From an uncultured Oscillospiraceae bacterium (lineage in GTDB: Bacteria > Bacillota > Clostridia > Oscillospirales > Ruminococcaceae): a DNA stretch of 64,000 nucleotides. This document shows, one piece after another, positions 15,911 to 25,705 of this stretch. The notes under the pieces are model-generated. The model made no database searches and was not told the DNA's origin. It saw nothing but the letters and a program-made list of their open reading frames with translations. The translations under genes were made by a program, and so were the position numbers. The stretch spans positions 62,001 through 126,000 of the forward strand of contig CAKSEY010000003.1 of the NCBI GenBank assembly GCA_934448295.1. Direction: 5' to 3'. Each line of letters opens with the position of its first letter. Position 1 is the first letter of the stretch.

Positions 15911-16058
15911 GAAAAATTCATTCAGACGGCCGAAAGCTGAAACTTTGCCCTCCCGAATCGTATTATTGGGAAAATATATTGCATCTACGGAATGGCTGTC
16001 TGAGGAGGACAGCAGGGCACATCACAGGGGACTATCGTCAAGGAAAGGGGGAACAGAA

Positions 16059-16478
16059 ATGTACGGCGAGTTCGAGCACACCATAGATTCAAAAGGGCGC
16101 ATGAACTTTCCGGCGAAGCTCCGCGAGGAGCTGGGAGAGCATTTCTATATTTCCAAGACGATAGGTGAGGCGTGCCTGACAGTACACACAGAGCAGAGCT
16201 GGAACGACCTCCGGGAAAGGCTGCGCGGCAAGCCGCAGAAAGTTAGGCTCCCGATAGAGCGCTTTCTGTTCGGCGGCGCGTGCGACGTTGAGCCGGATAA
16301 GCAGGGCCGTATCGCCATTGCGCCCGCGCTCAGGGAATACGCGGGGCTGACCTCCGAGGTGGTAGTCGTTGGAATGGACGACCACGCGGAGATATGGGAC
16401 AAGGCGGCGTACAGGGCTTACACTGAGAGCATGTCGGCGGAGGATATCGCCGCGCTTGCTGAGGAGATCGGTATCTGA
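16059..16478 (+). CDS. mraZ: Transcriptional regulator MraZ
   Basis: 139 residues with two SpoVT-AbrB-like repeats: EHTIDSKGRMNFPAKLRE (~6-23) and CDVEPDKQGRIAIAPALREYAGL (~75-97), each with the DxKGR / DxQGR core. MraZ binds repeats in its own promoter and controls the dcw operon. The reading frame is open back to 15873, but AGGAAAGGGGGA sets the start at ATG 16059, giving the normal family length. One-base overlap with rsmH. Confidence 0.95.
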   Translation: MYGEFEHTIDSKGRMNFPAKLREELGEHFYISKTIGEACLTVHTEQSWNDLRERLRGKPQKVRLPIERFLFGGACDVEPDKQGRIAIAPALREYAGLTSEVVVVGMDDHAEIWDKAAYRAYTESMSAEDIAALAEEIGI

Positions 16479-17419
16479 TGGAATTTTCACATATTTCAGT
16501 TCTGCTGAAAGAGACGGTGGACGGCGCGTTCACAGACCCGAAGGGCGTTTACGCGGACCTCACCACGGGCGGCGGCGGTCACAGCCTGGAGCTTGCAAAG
16601 CGGCTGGACGGCGGCAGGCTGATATGCTTCGACCAGGACAGGGAGGCGCTGGAGGCTGCTGGGGAGCGGCTCAAGGGGTACCCGGTCACATTTGTGCGCA
16701 GGAATTTCTGCGAGATAAAAAACGTGCTGGAGGAGCTGGGGATAGAGGCTCTGGACGGCATTATCGCAGACCTGGGCGTGTCGTCGCACCAGCTTGACAC
16801 CGCAGAGCGAGGGTTCTCGTTCCACGCGGACGCGCCGCTTGATATGCGCATGAGCGGAGAGGGACTTTCCGCCCGGGACGTCGTGAACGAATATGCCGAG
16901 GGGGAAATCGCGCGTATTCTGTTCAGCTACGGCGAAGAAAAATTCGGCAATAAGATAGCGAGAGGCATAGCGAACGCCCGGCTTTCCGCGCCGATAGAGA
17001 CCACCGGTCAGCTCGCGGAGATAATAAAGGCGAGCGTGCCGGCGGCGTACCGCAGGGAGAAGAATCCCTGCCGGAAAAGCTTCCAGGCGATAAGGATAGA
17101 GGTCAATCACGAGCTGGACGTGCTGGAAACGGCTCTCACTGACGGATTTGACGCGCTGAGGGTCGGCGGCAGAATGTCGGTCATCACGTTCCATTCGCTG
17201 GAGGACAGGATAGTTAAGAACCGCTTCAGGGAGTTCTGCACCGGCTGCACCTGCCCGCCGGAATTCCCGGTGTGCGTCTGCGGCAGGAAGCCCAGGGGCA
17301 GACTTGTGGACAAGAAGCCGATCACAGCTTCCGCAGAGGAGCTGGCGGCGAATCCGCGCAGCAGGAGCGCAAAGCTGAGGGTCATTGAAAAGCTGCGCAT
17401 GAGCGCGCTCGACGACTGA
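16478..17419 (+). CDS. rsmH: 16S rRNA (cytosine-1402-N4) methyltransferase
   Basis: 313 residues. N-terminal HISVLLKETVDG, SAM site YADLTTGGGGHSLELAKRL, IIADLGVSSHQLDTAERGFSFHADAPLDMRM, and C-terminal VITFHSLEDRIVKNRFRE and NPRSRSAKLRVIEKL, all standard for RsmH/MraW. It methylates C1402 in the ribosomal P site. The start overlaps the mraZ stop by one base, giving coupled translation. Confidence 0.97.
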   Translation: MEFSHISVLLKETVDGAFTDPKGVYADLTTGGGGHSLELAKRLDGGRLICFDQDREALEAAGERLKGYPVTFVRRNFCEIKNVLEELGIEALDGIIADLGVSSHQLDTAERGFSFHADAPLDMRMSGEGLSARDVVNEYAEGEIARILFSYGEEKFGNKIARGIANARLSAPIETTGQLAEIIKASVPAAYRREKNPCRKSFQAIRIEVNHELDVLETALTDGFDALRVGGRMSVITFHSLEDRIVKNRFREFCTGCTCPPEFPVCVCGRKPRGRLVDKKPITASAEELAANPRSRSAKLRVIEKLRMSALDD

Positions 17420-17450
17420 CGGCTTTCAAAAAAACAAGGATGGTGAGCTA

Positions 17451-17957
17451 ATGCTTCCGGAAATAGACAGATCTAACCTTGCGTATGATATGTACCGCGA
17501 CAATACCGCGCATAAGCAGCGCGAGATCCACGAAATGGACCGCGAACGCAGGGAAAGAGAAATGAAACTTAATAAACCCTCTGTTTCGAGGAGCGGCTCC
17601 AAGGTCAAGATACTGTTCTGCGCGCTGGCTGCGTTCGGCGTGCTGTGGGCTGTGAACGTCCAGAACACCAGGGTGGACGACGCGGCGCGCCGGGTGGACG
17701 ATCAGCGGGCGCTGCTTTCAGAGGCGCAGGATCAGAATTCGCTGCTGCAGAGCCGGCTCGATACCAAGGCGAATATAAGCTACATCGAGGATTACGCCGG
17801 GAATCAGCTAGGCATGACAAAGGTCACTAACTCACAGATAAAGTACCTTAACGTGAACACGGAAAATCTTATCGAAGTCACCCCGGACGGCAGCAGCAGT
17901 ATTTTCAGCGCCGTTGCGGACTGGTTCGGTGATCTGCTGGAATACATCGGCTTCTGA
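17451..17957 (+). CDS. ftsL: Cell-division protein FtsL-like
   Basis: 168 residues. A charged cytoplasmic region (~1-50, rich in Arg/Glu), one membrane segment (VKILFCALAAFGVLWAVNV, ~53-71), then a heptad-like coiled coil (VDDAARRVDDQRALLSEAQDQNSLLQSRLD) and YIEDYAGNQLGMTK, which matches the FtsL/DivIC end-of-coil motif. FtsL forms the FtsQLB (DivIB-FtsL-DivIC) complex that activates septal peptidoglycan synthesis. Position between rsmH and spoVD supports the call although sequence similarity in this family is low. Confidence 0.85.
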   Translation: MLPEIDRSNLAYDMYRDNTAHKQREIHEMDRERREREMKLNKPSVSRSGSKVKILFCALAAFGVLWAVNVQNTRVDDAARRVDDQRALLSEAQDQNSLLQSRLDTKANISYIEDYAGNQLGMTKVTNSQIKYLNVNTENLIEVTPDGSSSIFSAVADWFGDLLEYIGF

Positions 17958-18140
17958 TGGCATAATATAGAGGTGAACAGGACACGCTTCCTGCCGCCCT
18001 ATACTCTGCCGGCAACGGATCTAATGGGCAAGGTCGGCTTATAATGCGCTGCGCGGAGCTTCGTGCAGCCGTCATAGTCCGGCTTTGCTTTTTTATTTTA
18101 GGCAGGTTATTTTCAGGCAAGATATGGAGGAAACTCTGAC
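17958..18140 (+). other. Untranslated gap between ftsL and spoVD
   Basis: A 183-base break in an otherwise tight operon. GCTGCGC/GTGCAGC (18042-18063) can form a hairpin and a T-rich run (18088-18100) follows a GCCG..CCGGC pairing, so a weak attenuator is possible. No clear promoter was found. Confidence 0.35.
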
Positions 18141-20534
18141 ATGAAAAAAGACAAATCTTCATCTTTACTGCGCAGGTTCTTCAGGTTTGAGGAGCGCTCA
18201 GCCGAGAAGCCGCGCAAGCTGAAGGCGAGCGTCAAGCAGGAGATAGCGCTCGGCTTCATAATAATCGGCGCTGTCTATGTCGGCTCCTACCTCCTGAAAT
18301 ACTCGATACTGGACGGCGACAAGTGGAGAATGCTGGCGACCGACCAGCAGCAGTCCTCGGTGGTAATAAAGGCGAACCGCGGCTCCATCATGGATTCCAG
18401 CGGCACCGTGCTGGCGCAGAGCTCCACCGTGTGGGACATCACGATAAACCCGCACAACATCGAGAACGCCAACACCAAGGCAAAGGAGGAATACGACAAG
18501 GAAGCGGCGCAGCTCATTGAAAAGGGGGAGACCCCCGAGCCGTATGTAGAGCGCGCGGAGCTTGTCGCAAAGGGGCTTTCGGAGATACTCGGCGCGGATT
18601 ACAATAAGATAAAGACTGCCTGCACCGATTATAACAAGCAGTACTACATCGTTCAGCGCAAAGTCGAAAAGCCCGAGGCGAACGAGGTCACGGCGTTCAT
18701 GGAGGAAAACGGGCTGAATTCCGATGATATCTACCTGTGGCCGACCTCCAAGAGATATTACCCGAACGGGTCGCTTGCCTCCAACATAATCGGCTTCACG
18801 AACTTCGACGGCGACGGCGTTTACGGTCTGGAGGCGTACTATGACGACTACCTCGCCGGCACGGACGGAAAGGCGATATACAACGTTTCCGCGGACGGAA
18901 GAACGCTCCAGAACGCAAGCGACGCTTACTTCTCCGCCGTGGACGGCTGCAGCCTTGTGCTCACGCTGGACGAGGTGCTCCAGCATTACCTTGAAAAGAA
19001 CCTGGAGCTGTGCGTTTCCCAGCACCAGGTGGTGAACCGCGCCTGCGGAATAATCATGAACTGCAAGACCGGAGCGGTCCTCGCCATGGCGACTGCGCCG
19101 AGCTTCGACCTGAACAATCCCTCCGAGCTGAAATCCAGCTACGATCTCCAGACCCTTGCGGAGATGAAGGAATCCGGCGCGACAGACGAGGAGATAGACG
19201 CAAAGGAGGCGGCTCTGCGCGAGCAGCAGTGGAAGAACAAGGCGATAACCGAGCTGTACTTCCCGGGCTCCGTATTCAAGACCGTCACCTGCGCCAGCGC
19301 CCTGGAGGAAGAGGTTGTTTCGCTGAACTCCACGTTCTACTGCGCGGGCGTTGAGAACGTTTCCGGCACGATGATAAGCTGCTGGCAGCACGCGGGTCAC
19401 GGTTCGCTCACGCTGCAGCAGGCGGTAACGAAGTCCTGCAACCCGAGCTTTATCCAGATAGGACAGCTCCTCGGCGCGGATAAGTTCTGCGACTATTTCG
19501 AGGCTTTCGGTTTCACCGAGCCCACCGGAATAGACCTCCCCGGCGAATCCGGCAGCCTTTACGTCAAGCGCTCCAACATGGGCATAGTGGAGCTTGCCTC
19601 TTCAAGCTTCGGTCAGACGAACAAGGTGACTCCGCTCCAGATGACCACCGCGCTGTGCGCCATCGTAAACGGCGGCTACCTTGTTACTCCCTACGTTGTA
19701 GACAAGATACTGGACGCGGACGGAAACGTGGTAAAGACCACTGAAACGAGAATAAAGCGCCAGGTCATTTCCGAGGAGACCTCCGCGCAGATGCGCAGTA
19801 TCCTTGAAACCGTTGTTAACGAGAACGGCGGCAGCAACGCGTACATAAACGGCTACCGCATAGGCGGAAAATCCGGTACGACCGAGAAGATAGACGAGTA
19901 CAACGCGGCGGGCGGAAGCGCGATGGGCGCGCACATGACCTATGTTCCGTCATTCGCGGCGTTCGCCCCGGCGGACGACCCGCAGATAGTCATGCTGGTA
20001 ATGGCGGACACCCCCACAGGCACCCAGTACTACGGAAGCGCGGTGGCGGCTCCGGTCGTTTCGGCGGTGTTCAAGGAGGGTCTCCCGCACCTGGGAATTT
20101 ACCCTACCTACACGGCGGAGGAGCTTTCCAAGATGGACGCGGCTGTGCCCTACGTCCTCGGCATGGAGTCCCAGAGAGCGGAAGCGAAGCTCAACGCGGA
20201 GGGCTTCGAGGTGAAGTATGTCGGCGATACGGCGGGCTCTACGGTCACTAACCAGATCCCGGCTTCCGGAAGCAGTATCCCGAAGGGCTCGACAGTAGTG
20301 CTGTATTTCGGCGCCAGCGAGTACGAATCCGGAGTTATCCCGGACGTCACGAACATGACGGTTTCCCAGGCGAACGAGGCGATAACCAACGCGGGCTTCA
20401 ACATCAAGATAACAGGCGGCGCGGCGGATAACGCGAGCGCTGTTGCAACGTCCCAGTACCCGGTTGGCGGCACTGAGGCGTACAAGGGAAATGTGGTCGA
20501 GGTCACATTCCAGGTTAACGGCTACGCAGACTAA
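18141..20534 (+). CDS. spoVD: PASTA-domain class B penicillin-binding protein (SpoVD/FtsI)
   Basis: 797 residues: cytoplasmic tail, one membrane anchor (~33-55), dimerisation domain with RGSIMDSSGTVLAQS, then transpeptidase domain with catalytic Ser377 (PGSVFK, the SxxK motif), SCN at 432-434 (SxN) and K577SGTT (KTG-type). Two PASTA domains close the protein (~675-797; VPYVLGMESQRAEAKL and IPDVTNMTVSQANEAI). It crosslinks septal or spore peptidoglycan. PASTA domains point to SpoVD or PBP2B; as the only class B PBP in the cluster it may serve vegetative division. Confidence 0.93.
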   Translation: MKKDKSSSLLRRFFRFEERSAEKPRKLKASVKQEIALGFIIIGAVYVGSYLLKYSILDGDKWRMLATDQQQSSVVIKANRGSIMDSSGTVLAQSSTVWDITINPHNIENANTKAKEEYDKEAAQLIEKGETPEPYVERAELVAKGLSEILGADYNKIKTACTDYNKQYYIVQRKVEKPEANEVTAFMEENGLNSDDIYLWPTSKRYYPNGSLASNIIGFTNFDGDGVYGLEAYYDDYLAGTDGKAIYNVSADGRTLQNASDAYFSAVDGCSLVLTLDEVLQHYLEKNLELCVSQHQVVNRACGIIMNCKTGAVLAMATAPSFDLNNPSELKSSYDLQTLAEMKESGATDEEIDAKEAALREQQWKNKAITELYFPGSVFKTVTCASALEEEVVSLNSTFYCAGVENVSGTMISCWQHAGHGSLTLQQAVTKSCNPSFIQIGQLLGADKFCDYFEAFGFTEPTGIDLPGESGSLYVKRSNMGIVELASSSFGQTNKVTPLQMTTALCAIVNGGYLVTPYVVDKILDADGNVVKTTETRIKRQVISEETSAQMRSILETVVNENGGSNAYINGYRIGGKSGTTEKIDEYNAAGGSAMGAHMTYVPSFAAFAPADDPQIVMLVMADTPTGTQYYGSAVAAPVVSAVFKEGLPHLGIYPTYTAEELSKMDAAVPYVLGMESQRAEAKLNAEGFEVKYVGDTAGSTVTNQIPASGSSIPKGSTVVLYFGASEYESGVIPDVTNMTVSQANEAITNAGFNIKITGGAADNASAVATSQYPVGGTEAYKGNVVEVTFQVNGYAD

Positions 20535-20549
20535 AAAGGCGGTGAGGTC

Positions 20550-22007
20550 ATGACTTTAGGAGAACTTTTCAGCGGGATAATAGCAATTCCGCAGGAGCTG
20601 ACGGAAATCCCGGTCACGGGCGTGACCTCGGATAACCGCGAGGTCGAGCCGGGGTTCCTGTTCGTGTGCGTTAAGGGCAGAGCCTTTGACGGGCACTCCG
20701 CGGCGGAGAAAATGCTTGCGCAGGGCGCCTGCGCGGTGGTCACGGAGCAGAAATTAGGGCTTCGGCGGGAGATAAACGTCCCCGAAAGCCGCAGGCTCTA
20801 CCCGGAGATACTCTCGGCGTTTTACGGCAGACCCACCCGGCGGCTCACCCTCGGCGCAGTCACCGGGACGAACGGCAAGACCACCACGGTGAACCTCTGC
20901 GCGCAGATAACCCGCGCCCTCGGGCACCAGACCGGAGTTATCGGCACGGTGGGCTGCGACACGGGCAGGGGGCTGAAATACTCCCATGACGGCCCGCCCA
21001 CCACTCCGGAGCCGCGAAAGCTTTATCAGCTTTTCCGGGAGATGGCGGATATCGGCACGGAGTACTGCTTCCTGGAGGCAAGCTCCATGGCGCTGGCTCA
21101 GCACCGTTTCGCGGCGGAGAGCTTCGCGGTCGGGGCTTTCACGAATCTCACGCAGGATCATCTGGACTACCACGGCACGATGGAAAGCTACTACCTGGCA
21201 AAGAGAACGCTGGCGGATATGTCCAGAAACATGGTGGTCAACATAGATGATGAATACGGCAGGCGCACGGCGGACTACTGCCGGAGCTCCGGGATCCCCG
21301 CGATAACCACCAGCGTGTGCGGCGAAGCGGACTATTTCGCGGAGTTCGTAAGGCTGGAGCCCCACGGCGCGCAGTTCCTGCTGACCTGCCCGCAGAAGCA
21401 GAAAAGCTGGACGGCGAAAATTCCGCTCACCGGAATGTACAATGTCAGCAACGCGGTGCAGGCGGCGGTGATGTGCCATCTGCTGGGCTTCCCTATGGAG
21501 GACGTGCTGGCGGCGCTGGAGAAGTCCCCCGGGGTAGCCGGGCGGCTGGAGACCATCTATCAGGGGAGGTTCACGGTGATACGCGACTACGCGCACACCG
21601 GGGACGGGCTTGACAAGCTGCTTTCAACGCTCAGACCGCTGACGGGGCGGCTCACTGCGGTGTTCGGCGCGGCGGGGGAGCGTGACGCGGGCAAGCGCCC
21701 GGACATGGGCAGGATCGCGGCAAAGTACGCCGACAGGCTCATCGTCACCACTGACAACCCCCGGCACGAGCCTCCGCAGCAGACTATCGACGATGTGCGG
21801 CGCGGAGTTCCCGCAGGAAAGCCCTGCGAGGAGTTCGTAGACCGGAGAGCCGCGATATACCGCGCCCTGGAGACGGCGCAGGACGGAGAGCTTATCGCGC
21901 TGTGCGGCAAGGGTCACGAGGACTATCAGGCGATAGGGGACGAAAACGTTCCGTTCGACGAGCGGGAAATTGTGCTGGAATGGCTCAGGGATCACGACAT
22001 TACATGA
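20550..22007 (+). CDS. murE: UDP-MurNAc-tripeptide synthetase MurE
   Basis: 485 residues with the three Mur-ligase domains. P-loop G106TNGKTT, TTPEPRKLYQ, the EASSMALAQHR carbamate/substrate region, FTNLTQDHLDYHGT, and GAAGERDAGKRPDMG. The DNPR motif (402-405, TTDNPRHEPP) is the signature of meso-diaminopimelate-adding MurE, so the stem peptide likely carries m-DAP. GGTGAGG precedes ATG 20550; 15 bases after spoVD. Confidence 0.95.
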   Translation: MTLGELFSGIIAIPQELTEIPVTGVTSDNREVEPGFLFVCVKGRAFDGHSAAEKMLAQGACAVVTEQKLGLRREINVPESRRLYPEILSAFYGRPTRRLTLGAVTGTNGKTTTVNLCAQITRALGHQTGVIGTVGCDTGRGLKYSHDGPPTTPEPRKLYQLFREMADIGTEYCFLEASSMALAQHRFAAESFAVGAFTNLTQDHLDYHGTMESYYLAKRTLADMSRNMVVNIDDEYGRRTADYCRSSGIPAITTSVCGEADYFAEFVRLEPHGAQFLLTCPQKQKSWTAKIPLTGMYNVSNAVQAAVMCHLLGFPMEDVLAALEKSPGVAGRLETIYQGRFTVIRDYAHTGDGLDKLLSTLRPLTGRLTAVFGAAGERDAGKRPDMGRIAAKYADRLIVTTDNPRHEPPQQTIDDVRRGVPAGKPCEEFVDRRAAIYRALETAQDGELIALCGKGHEDYQAIGDENVPFDEREIVLEWLRDHDIT

Positions 22008-22025
22008 GATTTGAGGCGGTGCAAG

Positions 22026-23369
22026 ATGTTTACTGCAAGAGAAATAGCCGGGGCCGCCGGGGGGAAGCTCCTCGGGAACGACGTTACGGTCAGCGGAGTA
22101 TCCACGGATACCCGCACGATAGAAAAGGGAATGCTGTTCGTTGCCGTTAAGGGCGAGAGCTTCGACGGAAACGACTTCATAGACGCGGCGGCTGAAAAGG
22201 GCGCGGCTGCGGCGGTCTCCGACCGGGAAAGCGGCGCCGGGAGCCATAGTATCCCCGTGATTCTGGTGGAGGACAGCCGGAAGGCTCAGCTTGACCTGGC
22301 GCATTACCACAGGATGAAATTCCCGCTGAAGCTGGTGGGAGTGACTGGAAGCGTGGGCAAGACCTCCACAAAGGATATGGTTTACGCGGTGCTTTCCGCG
22401 AAATACAGCACGCTGAAAACCGAGGGGAACTTCAACAACGACATCGGGCTGCCCCGGACGCTTTTCCGGCTGAACGAGAGCTGCGGCGCGGCGGTGATAG
22501 AGATGGGAATGTCAGACCTCGGGGAGATAAGCGCGCTGTCAAGGGCGGCGGCTCCGGATATATGCGTGATCACGAATATCGGCTGGTGCCACATTGAGAA
22601 CCTCAAGACCCGCGAAAATATCCTGAAAGCGAAGCTGGAGATACTGGACGGCGCTTCTGAGAGCGCTCCGCTGATACTTAACGGCGACGACGAGTACCTC
22701 AAAACCGTGGATATCCCCGGCAGGAAGGTCGTAAGATACGGGCTTTCGGAGGGCTGCGACGTCCGCGCGGAGGATATCTCCAGGAATGACGACAGCCAGG
22801 GCTTCACGCTGATTTACGGCGGGAAGCGTTATCCGGCGAAGCTCCCGGTGGTGGGAGAGCACCACGTTATGAACGCGCTGGCGGCTTTCGCGGCGGGTAT
22901 CGCGGCGGGAATGTCCCCGGAGGAGATAGTCCCGGCGTTCATGCGGTATGAAAGCTCCGGCATGCGCCAGCGTATCGAGAAGCGCGGCGATATCACCGTG
23001 ATACTGGACTGCTACAACGCAAGCCCCACTTCGATGGAAAGCTCCCTTTCCGTGCTGGGCGGAATGAAGTGCCCCGGCAGGAAGTGCGCCGTGCTCGGCG
23101 ATATGCTGGAGCTGGGAGAGATGTCCGCACAGCTCCACGCGGGGGTGGCGGACTATATCATGAAAAACGCGGACTGCGCGTTCCTTTACGGCGCTGAGAT
23201 GGCTCACTGCCGGGAGCGGCTGGAGAAAGCCGGGTTCGAGGTGCACCACTCCACGGACAAGGCGGCGCTTACAGCGGAGCTCCTGCAATGGCTGAAGCCC
23301 GGGGACGCGGTGCTGTTCAAGGGAAGCCGCGGAATGCGCATGGAAGAAATAGCTGAAAAGCTGAAATAA
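22026..23369 (+). CDS. murF: UDP-MurNAc-tripeptide:D-Ala-D-Ala ligase MurF
   Basis: 447 residues. N-terminal MFTAREIAGAAGGKLLGNDVTVSGVSTDTRTI, P-loop VTGSVGKTSTKDM, EMGMSDLGEISALSRAAAPDICVITNIG, GRK... and DCYNASPTSMESSL near the C-terminal domain are MurF features. It adds D-Ala-D-Ala to complete UDP-MurNAc-pentapeptide. TTG 22011 is in frame, but GAGGCGG is well placed for ATG 22026. Confidence 0.95.
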   Translation: MFTAREIAGAAGGKLLGNDVTVSGVSTDTRTIEKGMLFVAVKGESFDGNDFIDAAAEKGAAAAVSDRESGAGSHSIPVILVEDSRKAQLDLAHYHRMKFPLKLVGVTGSVGKTSTKDMVYAVLSAKYSTLKTEGNFNNDIGLPRTLFRLNESCGAAVIEMGMSDLGEISALSRAAAPDICVITNIGWCHIENLKTRENILKAKLEILDGASESAPLILNGDDEYLKTVDIPGRKVVRYGLSEGCDVRAEDISRNDDSQGFTLIYGGKRYPAKLPVVGEHHVMNALAAFAAGIAAGMSPEEIVPAFMRYESSGMRQRIEKRGDITVILDCYNASPTSMESSLSVLGGMKCPGRKCAVLGDMLELGEMSAQLHAGVADYIMKNADCAFLYGAEMAHCRERLEKAGFEVHHSTDKAALTAELLQWLKPGDAVLFKGSRGMRMEEIAEKLK

Positions 23370-23397
23370 AATCGGGGAAAAGCTGGGGGAAGAGAAT

Positions 23398-24444
23398 ATG
23401 GTTATCTGGATCAGTGTGATAGCGGCGGCGGTCGCTTTCGGCATGACCTGGCTTGCGGGGGTGTGGTTCATTCCGTTCCTGCACAAGCTGAAATACGGTC
23501 AGACGATACTTGATATAGGCCCGAAGTGGCACAAGGCGAAAAAGCAGGGAACTCCCACCATGGGCGGGATAATGTTCATCATCGCGGTGAGCGTGTGCTT
23601 CATCTGCGGGGTAATCCTGTTCGGCGCGCTGGGCGGGAAGAACTTCGCCGGGGAGGATAAGGCGGAGCTGATACGCGCCGGCTCCGGGCTGGTGATGGCG
23701 GTGATGTTCGGCTTTATGGGCTTCCTTGACGACTTCATCAAGGTCAAGAAGAAGCACAACGAGGGTCTGACGGTAATGCAGAAGATCGTCATTCAGGTGC
23801 TGATAATCGCGGCGTATTTCGCGACCCTCTACCTCAGCGGAATGACCCGCACGGCTATCCTGTTCCCCTGGGGCTGGAGCCTGGAGCTCGGCTGGCTGTA
23901 CTACCCCGTCATGGGCGTGGTCATACTGTACCTCGTGAACGCGGTGAACCTCACGGACGGAATAGACGGGCTGTGCTCCTGCGTTACGGTGGTGTATATG
24001 GCGGCGTTCACCTGCATTGCGGGCATTCTCGGAATGTTCTGCGAGGGACTGCTGGCTCTCTTGACGGCGGGCGGCTGTATCGGATTCCTGATGTGGAATT
24101 TCCCGCCGGCGAAGGTGTTCATGGGCGACACCGGTTCGATGTTCCTGGGGGGAGTGGTGTGCGCGCTGGGCGTCGGCTGCGGCGCGGAATTCCTCATGCT
24201 CGTGGCGGCGCTGGTCTATATCTGCGAGGCGCTGTCGGTAGTTATCCAGGTGACTGTGTTCAAGATAACCAAGAAGATATATCACACCACGGAGGGCAAG
24301 CGTCTTTTCAAGATGACCCCTATCCACCATCACTTTGAGCTGAGCGGCTGGAGCGAACTCAAGATAGACGTTGTATTCTCCGTGACTGCGGCGGTCATGG
24401 GCGCGTGCTCGGTGCTCATGGCGATGAGTATGTTCGGCAGATGA
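23398..24444 (+). CDS. mraY: Phospho-MurNAc-pentapeptide transferase MraY
   Basis: 348 residues, about ten membrane segments. Motifs GPKWHKAKKQGTPTMGGIMF, FLDDFIKVKKKHNEGLT (Asp pair), LVNAVNLTDGIDGLCS (Asp nucleophile/Mg site), FPPAKVFMGDTGSMFLGG and the HHHFE-type end MTPIHHHFELSGW. It makes lipid I at the membrane. The next gene in the usual order, murD, is absent; ftsW follows after 14 bases. Confidence 0.97.
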   Translation: MVIWISVIAAAVAFGMTWLAGVWFIPFLHKLKYGQTILDIGPKWHKAKKQGTPTMGGIMFIIAVSVCFICGVILFGALGGKNFAGEDKAELIRAGSGLVMAVMFGFMGFLDDFIKVKKKHNEGLTVMQKIVIQVLIIAAYFATLYLSGMTRTAILFPWGWSLELGWLYYPVMGVVILYLVNAVNLTDGIDGLCSCVTVVYMAAFTCIAGILGMFCEGLLALLTAGGCIGFLMWNFPPAKVFMGDTGSMFLGGVVCALGVGCGAEFLMLVAALVYICEALSVVIQVTVFKITKKIYHTTEGKRLFKMTPIHHHFELSGWSELKIDVVFSVTAAVMGACSVLMAMSMFGR

Positions 24445-24458
24445 CGGGAGGGCTTAGA

Positions 24459-25691
24459 ATGGCTGAGAGAACTGCGGGGCAGGTCCCTGCAAACGGACAG
24501 TCCGCGAAGAAGAAAAAGGAGCGCGACCCCTACAAGCTGGGCCCGTTATATTTCGGCGGCAGGATAGATATCCCCATGCTGGTGATAACGGTGGTGCTGC
24601 TGGTAATAGGCATAACCGTGATGTTCTCGGCGAGCCACGCGCTCTCCTACCGCGACAACGACGGGGATTCCTACAAGTACGCGGTCAGCCAGGTGGGCTT
24701 CGCGGGGCTGGGGCTTGTCCTGATGTTCGCCATAAGCCTGGTGGATTACAGGATATTCCTGCACGAGTGGCACCCGACCCTCTTCGGAAAGCGCCGGAGC
24801 ATTTCCTTCGCGCACGTTGTCCTGTGGATATCGCTGCTGCTTACGGCGGCGGTCATACCGTTCGGGGTGCGCAATATCCCGGACGGCCCCAAGCGCTGGC
24901 TTCCCCTGCCGGGACTTACATTCCAGCCGTCCGACGTGCTGAAATTCGGGCTTATCGTGTTCCTTGCGTACTATGCCGCGAAGAACTACACCAAAATGCG
25001 GCACTTCACCGTAGGGCTGCTGAAGCCCGGTATCCTGCTCGGTATCATCGTAGTGCTGCTGATGGCGCAGCCGCACCTTTCCTGCGTAATCATCATGGGC
25101 GTTATATTCGTTGTGATGGTGAGCGTTGGCGGCGCGAATTTCCGCCATGTGCTGACCTGTCTCGTGCTGGGCGGACTTTTCGTGTACTTCCTGATGACGG
25201 TCTCCGGTTACAGCTACTACTGGGAGCGTATGACGATAGACCCGCTTGCAGACCCCTCCGACACCACCTATCAGACCTACCAGGCGATACTCGCGGTAGG
25301 CTCCGGCGGGCTGTGGGGAAAGGGTTTCGATAATTCCACGCAGAAGTACCTGTATCTCCCGGAGGCGCAGAACGACTTTGTTTACGCGGTGGGCGTGGAG
25401 GAATTCGGGTTCATCGGCGGAGTGCTGATAATCCTGCTGTTCCTGATATTCGTGTTCCGGGGGTTCTACATAGGCAGACGCTCCCAGGACCGCTTCGGAA
25501 TGATGATGGCGACCGGGATCTCGCTCCAGGTGGGCGCGCAGGCGCTGTTCAACATCGGAGTTAACGTCAGCGCGCTGCCGAACACGGGTATCTCGCTGCC
25601 GTTCTTCAGCTACGGAGGCACGGCGCTGGTCATGCTTATGTGCGAGATAGGCGTGATACTTTCGATATCGCGGCGGGCAGATCTAAGTTAA
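24459..25691 (+). CDS. ftsW: Lipid II polymerase/divisome protein FtsW
   Basis: 410 residues of the SEDS family with ten predicted membrane segments. GVRNIPDGPKRWLPLPGLTFQPSDVLKFGLIVFLAYY holds the family's QPSE-like motif (here QPSD), and NTGISLPFFSYGGTALVMLM is the classic C-terminal SEDS signature. A ~35-residue Lys-rich cytoplasmic tail precedes the first segment. GGGAGG fixes ATG 24459; an in-frame ATG at 24405 lies inside mraY. Confidence 0.95.
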   Translation: MAERTAGQVPANGQSAKKKKERDPYKLGPLYFGGRIDIPMLVITVVLLVIGITVMFSASHALSYRDNDGDSYKYAVSQVGFAGLGLVLMFAISLVDYRIFLHEWHPTLFGKRRSISFAHVVLWISLLLTAAVIPFGVRNIPDGPKRWLPLPGLTFQPSDVLKFGLIVFLAYYAAKNYTKMRHFTVGLLKPGILLGIIVVLLMAQPHLSCVIIMGVIFVVMVSVGGANFRHVLTCLVLGGLFVYFLMTVSGYSYYWERMTIDPLADPSDTTYQTYQAILAVGSGGLWGKGFDNSTQKYLYLPEAQNDFVYAVGVEEFGFIGGVLIILLFLIFVFRGFYIGRRSQDRFGMMMATGISLQVGAQALFNIGVNVSALPNTGISLPFFSYGGTALVMLMCEIGVILSISRRADLS

Positions 25692-25705
25692 AAGGTGAGG
25701 ATAAT

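Larger units (their letters stand above)
15595..16058 (+). other. Intergenic region between DUF554 gene and mraZ
   Basis: 464 bases with no convincing gene. It contains the DUF554 terminator, the mraZ promoter and MraZ boxes, and a ~150-base untranslated leader for mraZ. The segment TTATCGGCGGTCTG (15624-15637) matches the reverse complement of one end of the palindromic elements at 6937 and 53636 and may be a decayed fragment. Confidence 0.5.

Noticed and set aside
17958..18140. Riboswitch between ftsL and spoVD
   Set aside because: Only weak stems were found and none of the known conserved riboswitch cores (such as those for c-di-GMP, c-di-AMP, preQ1 or SAM) is present.
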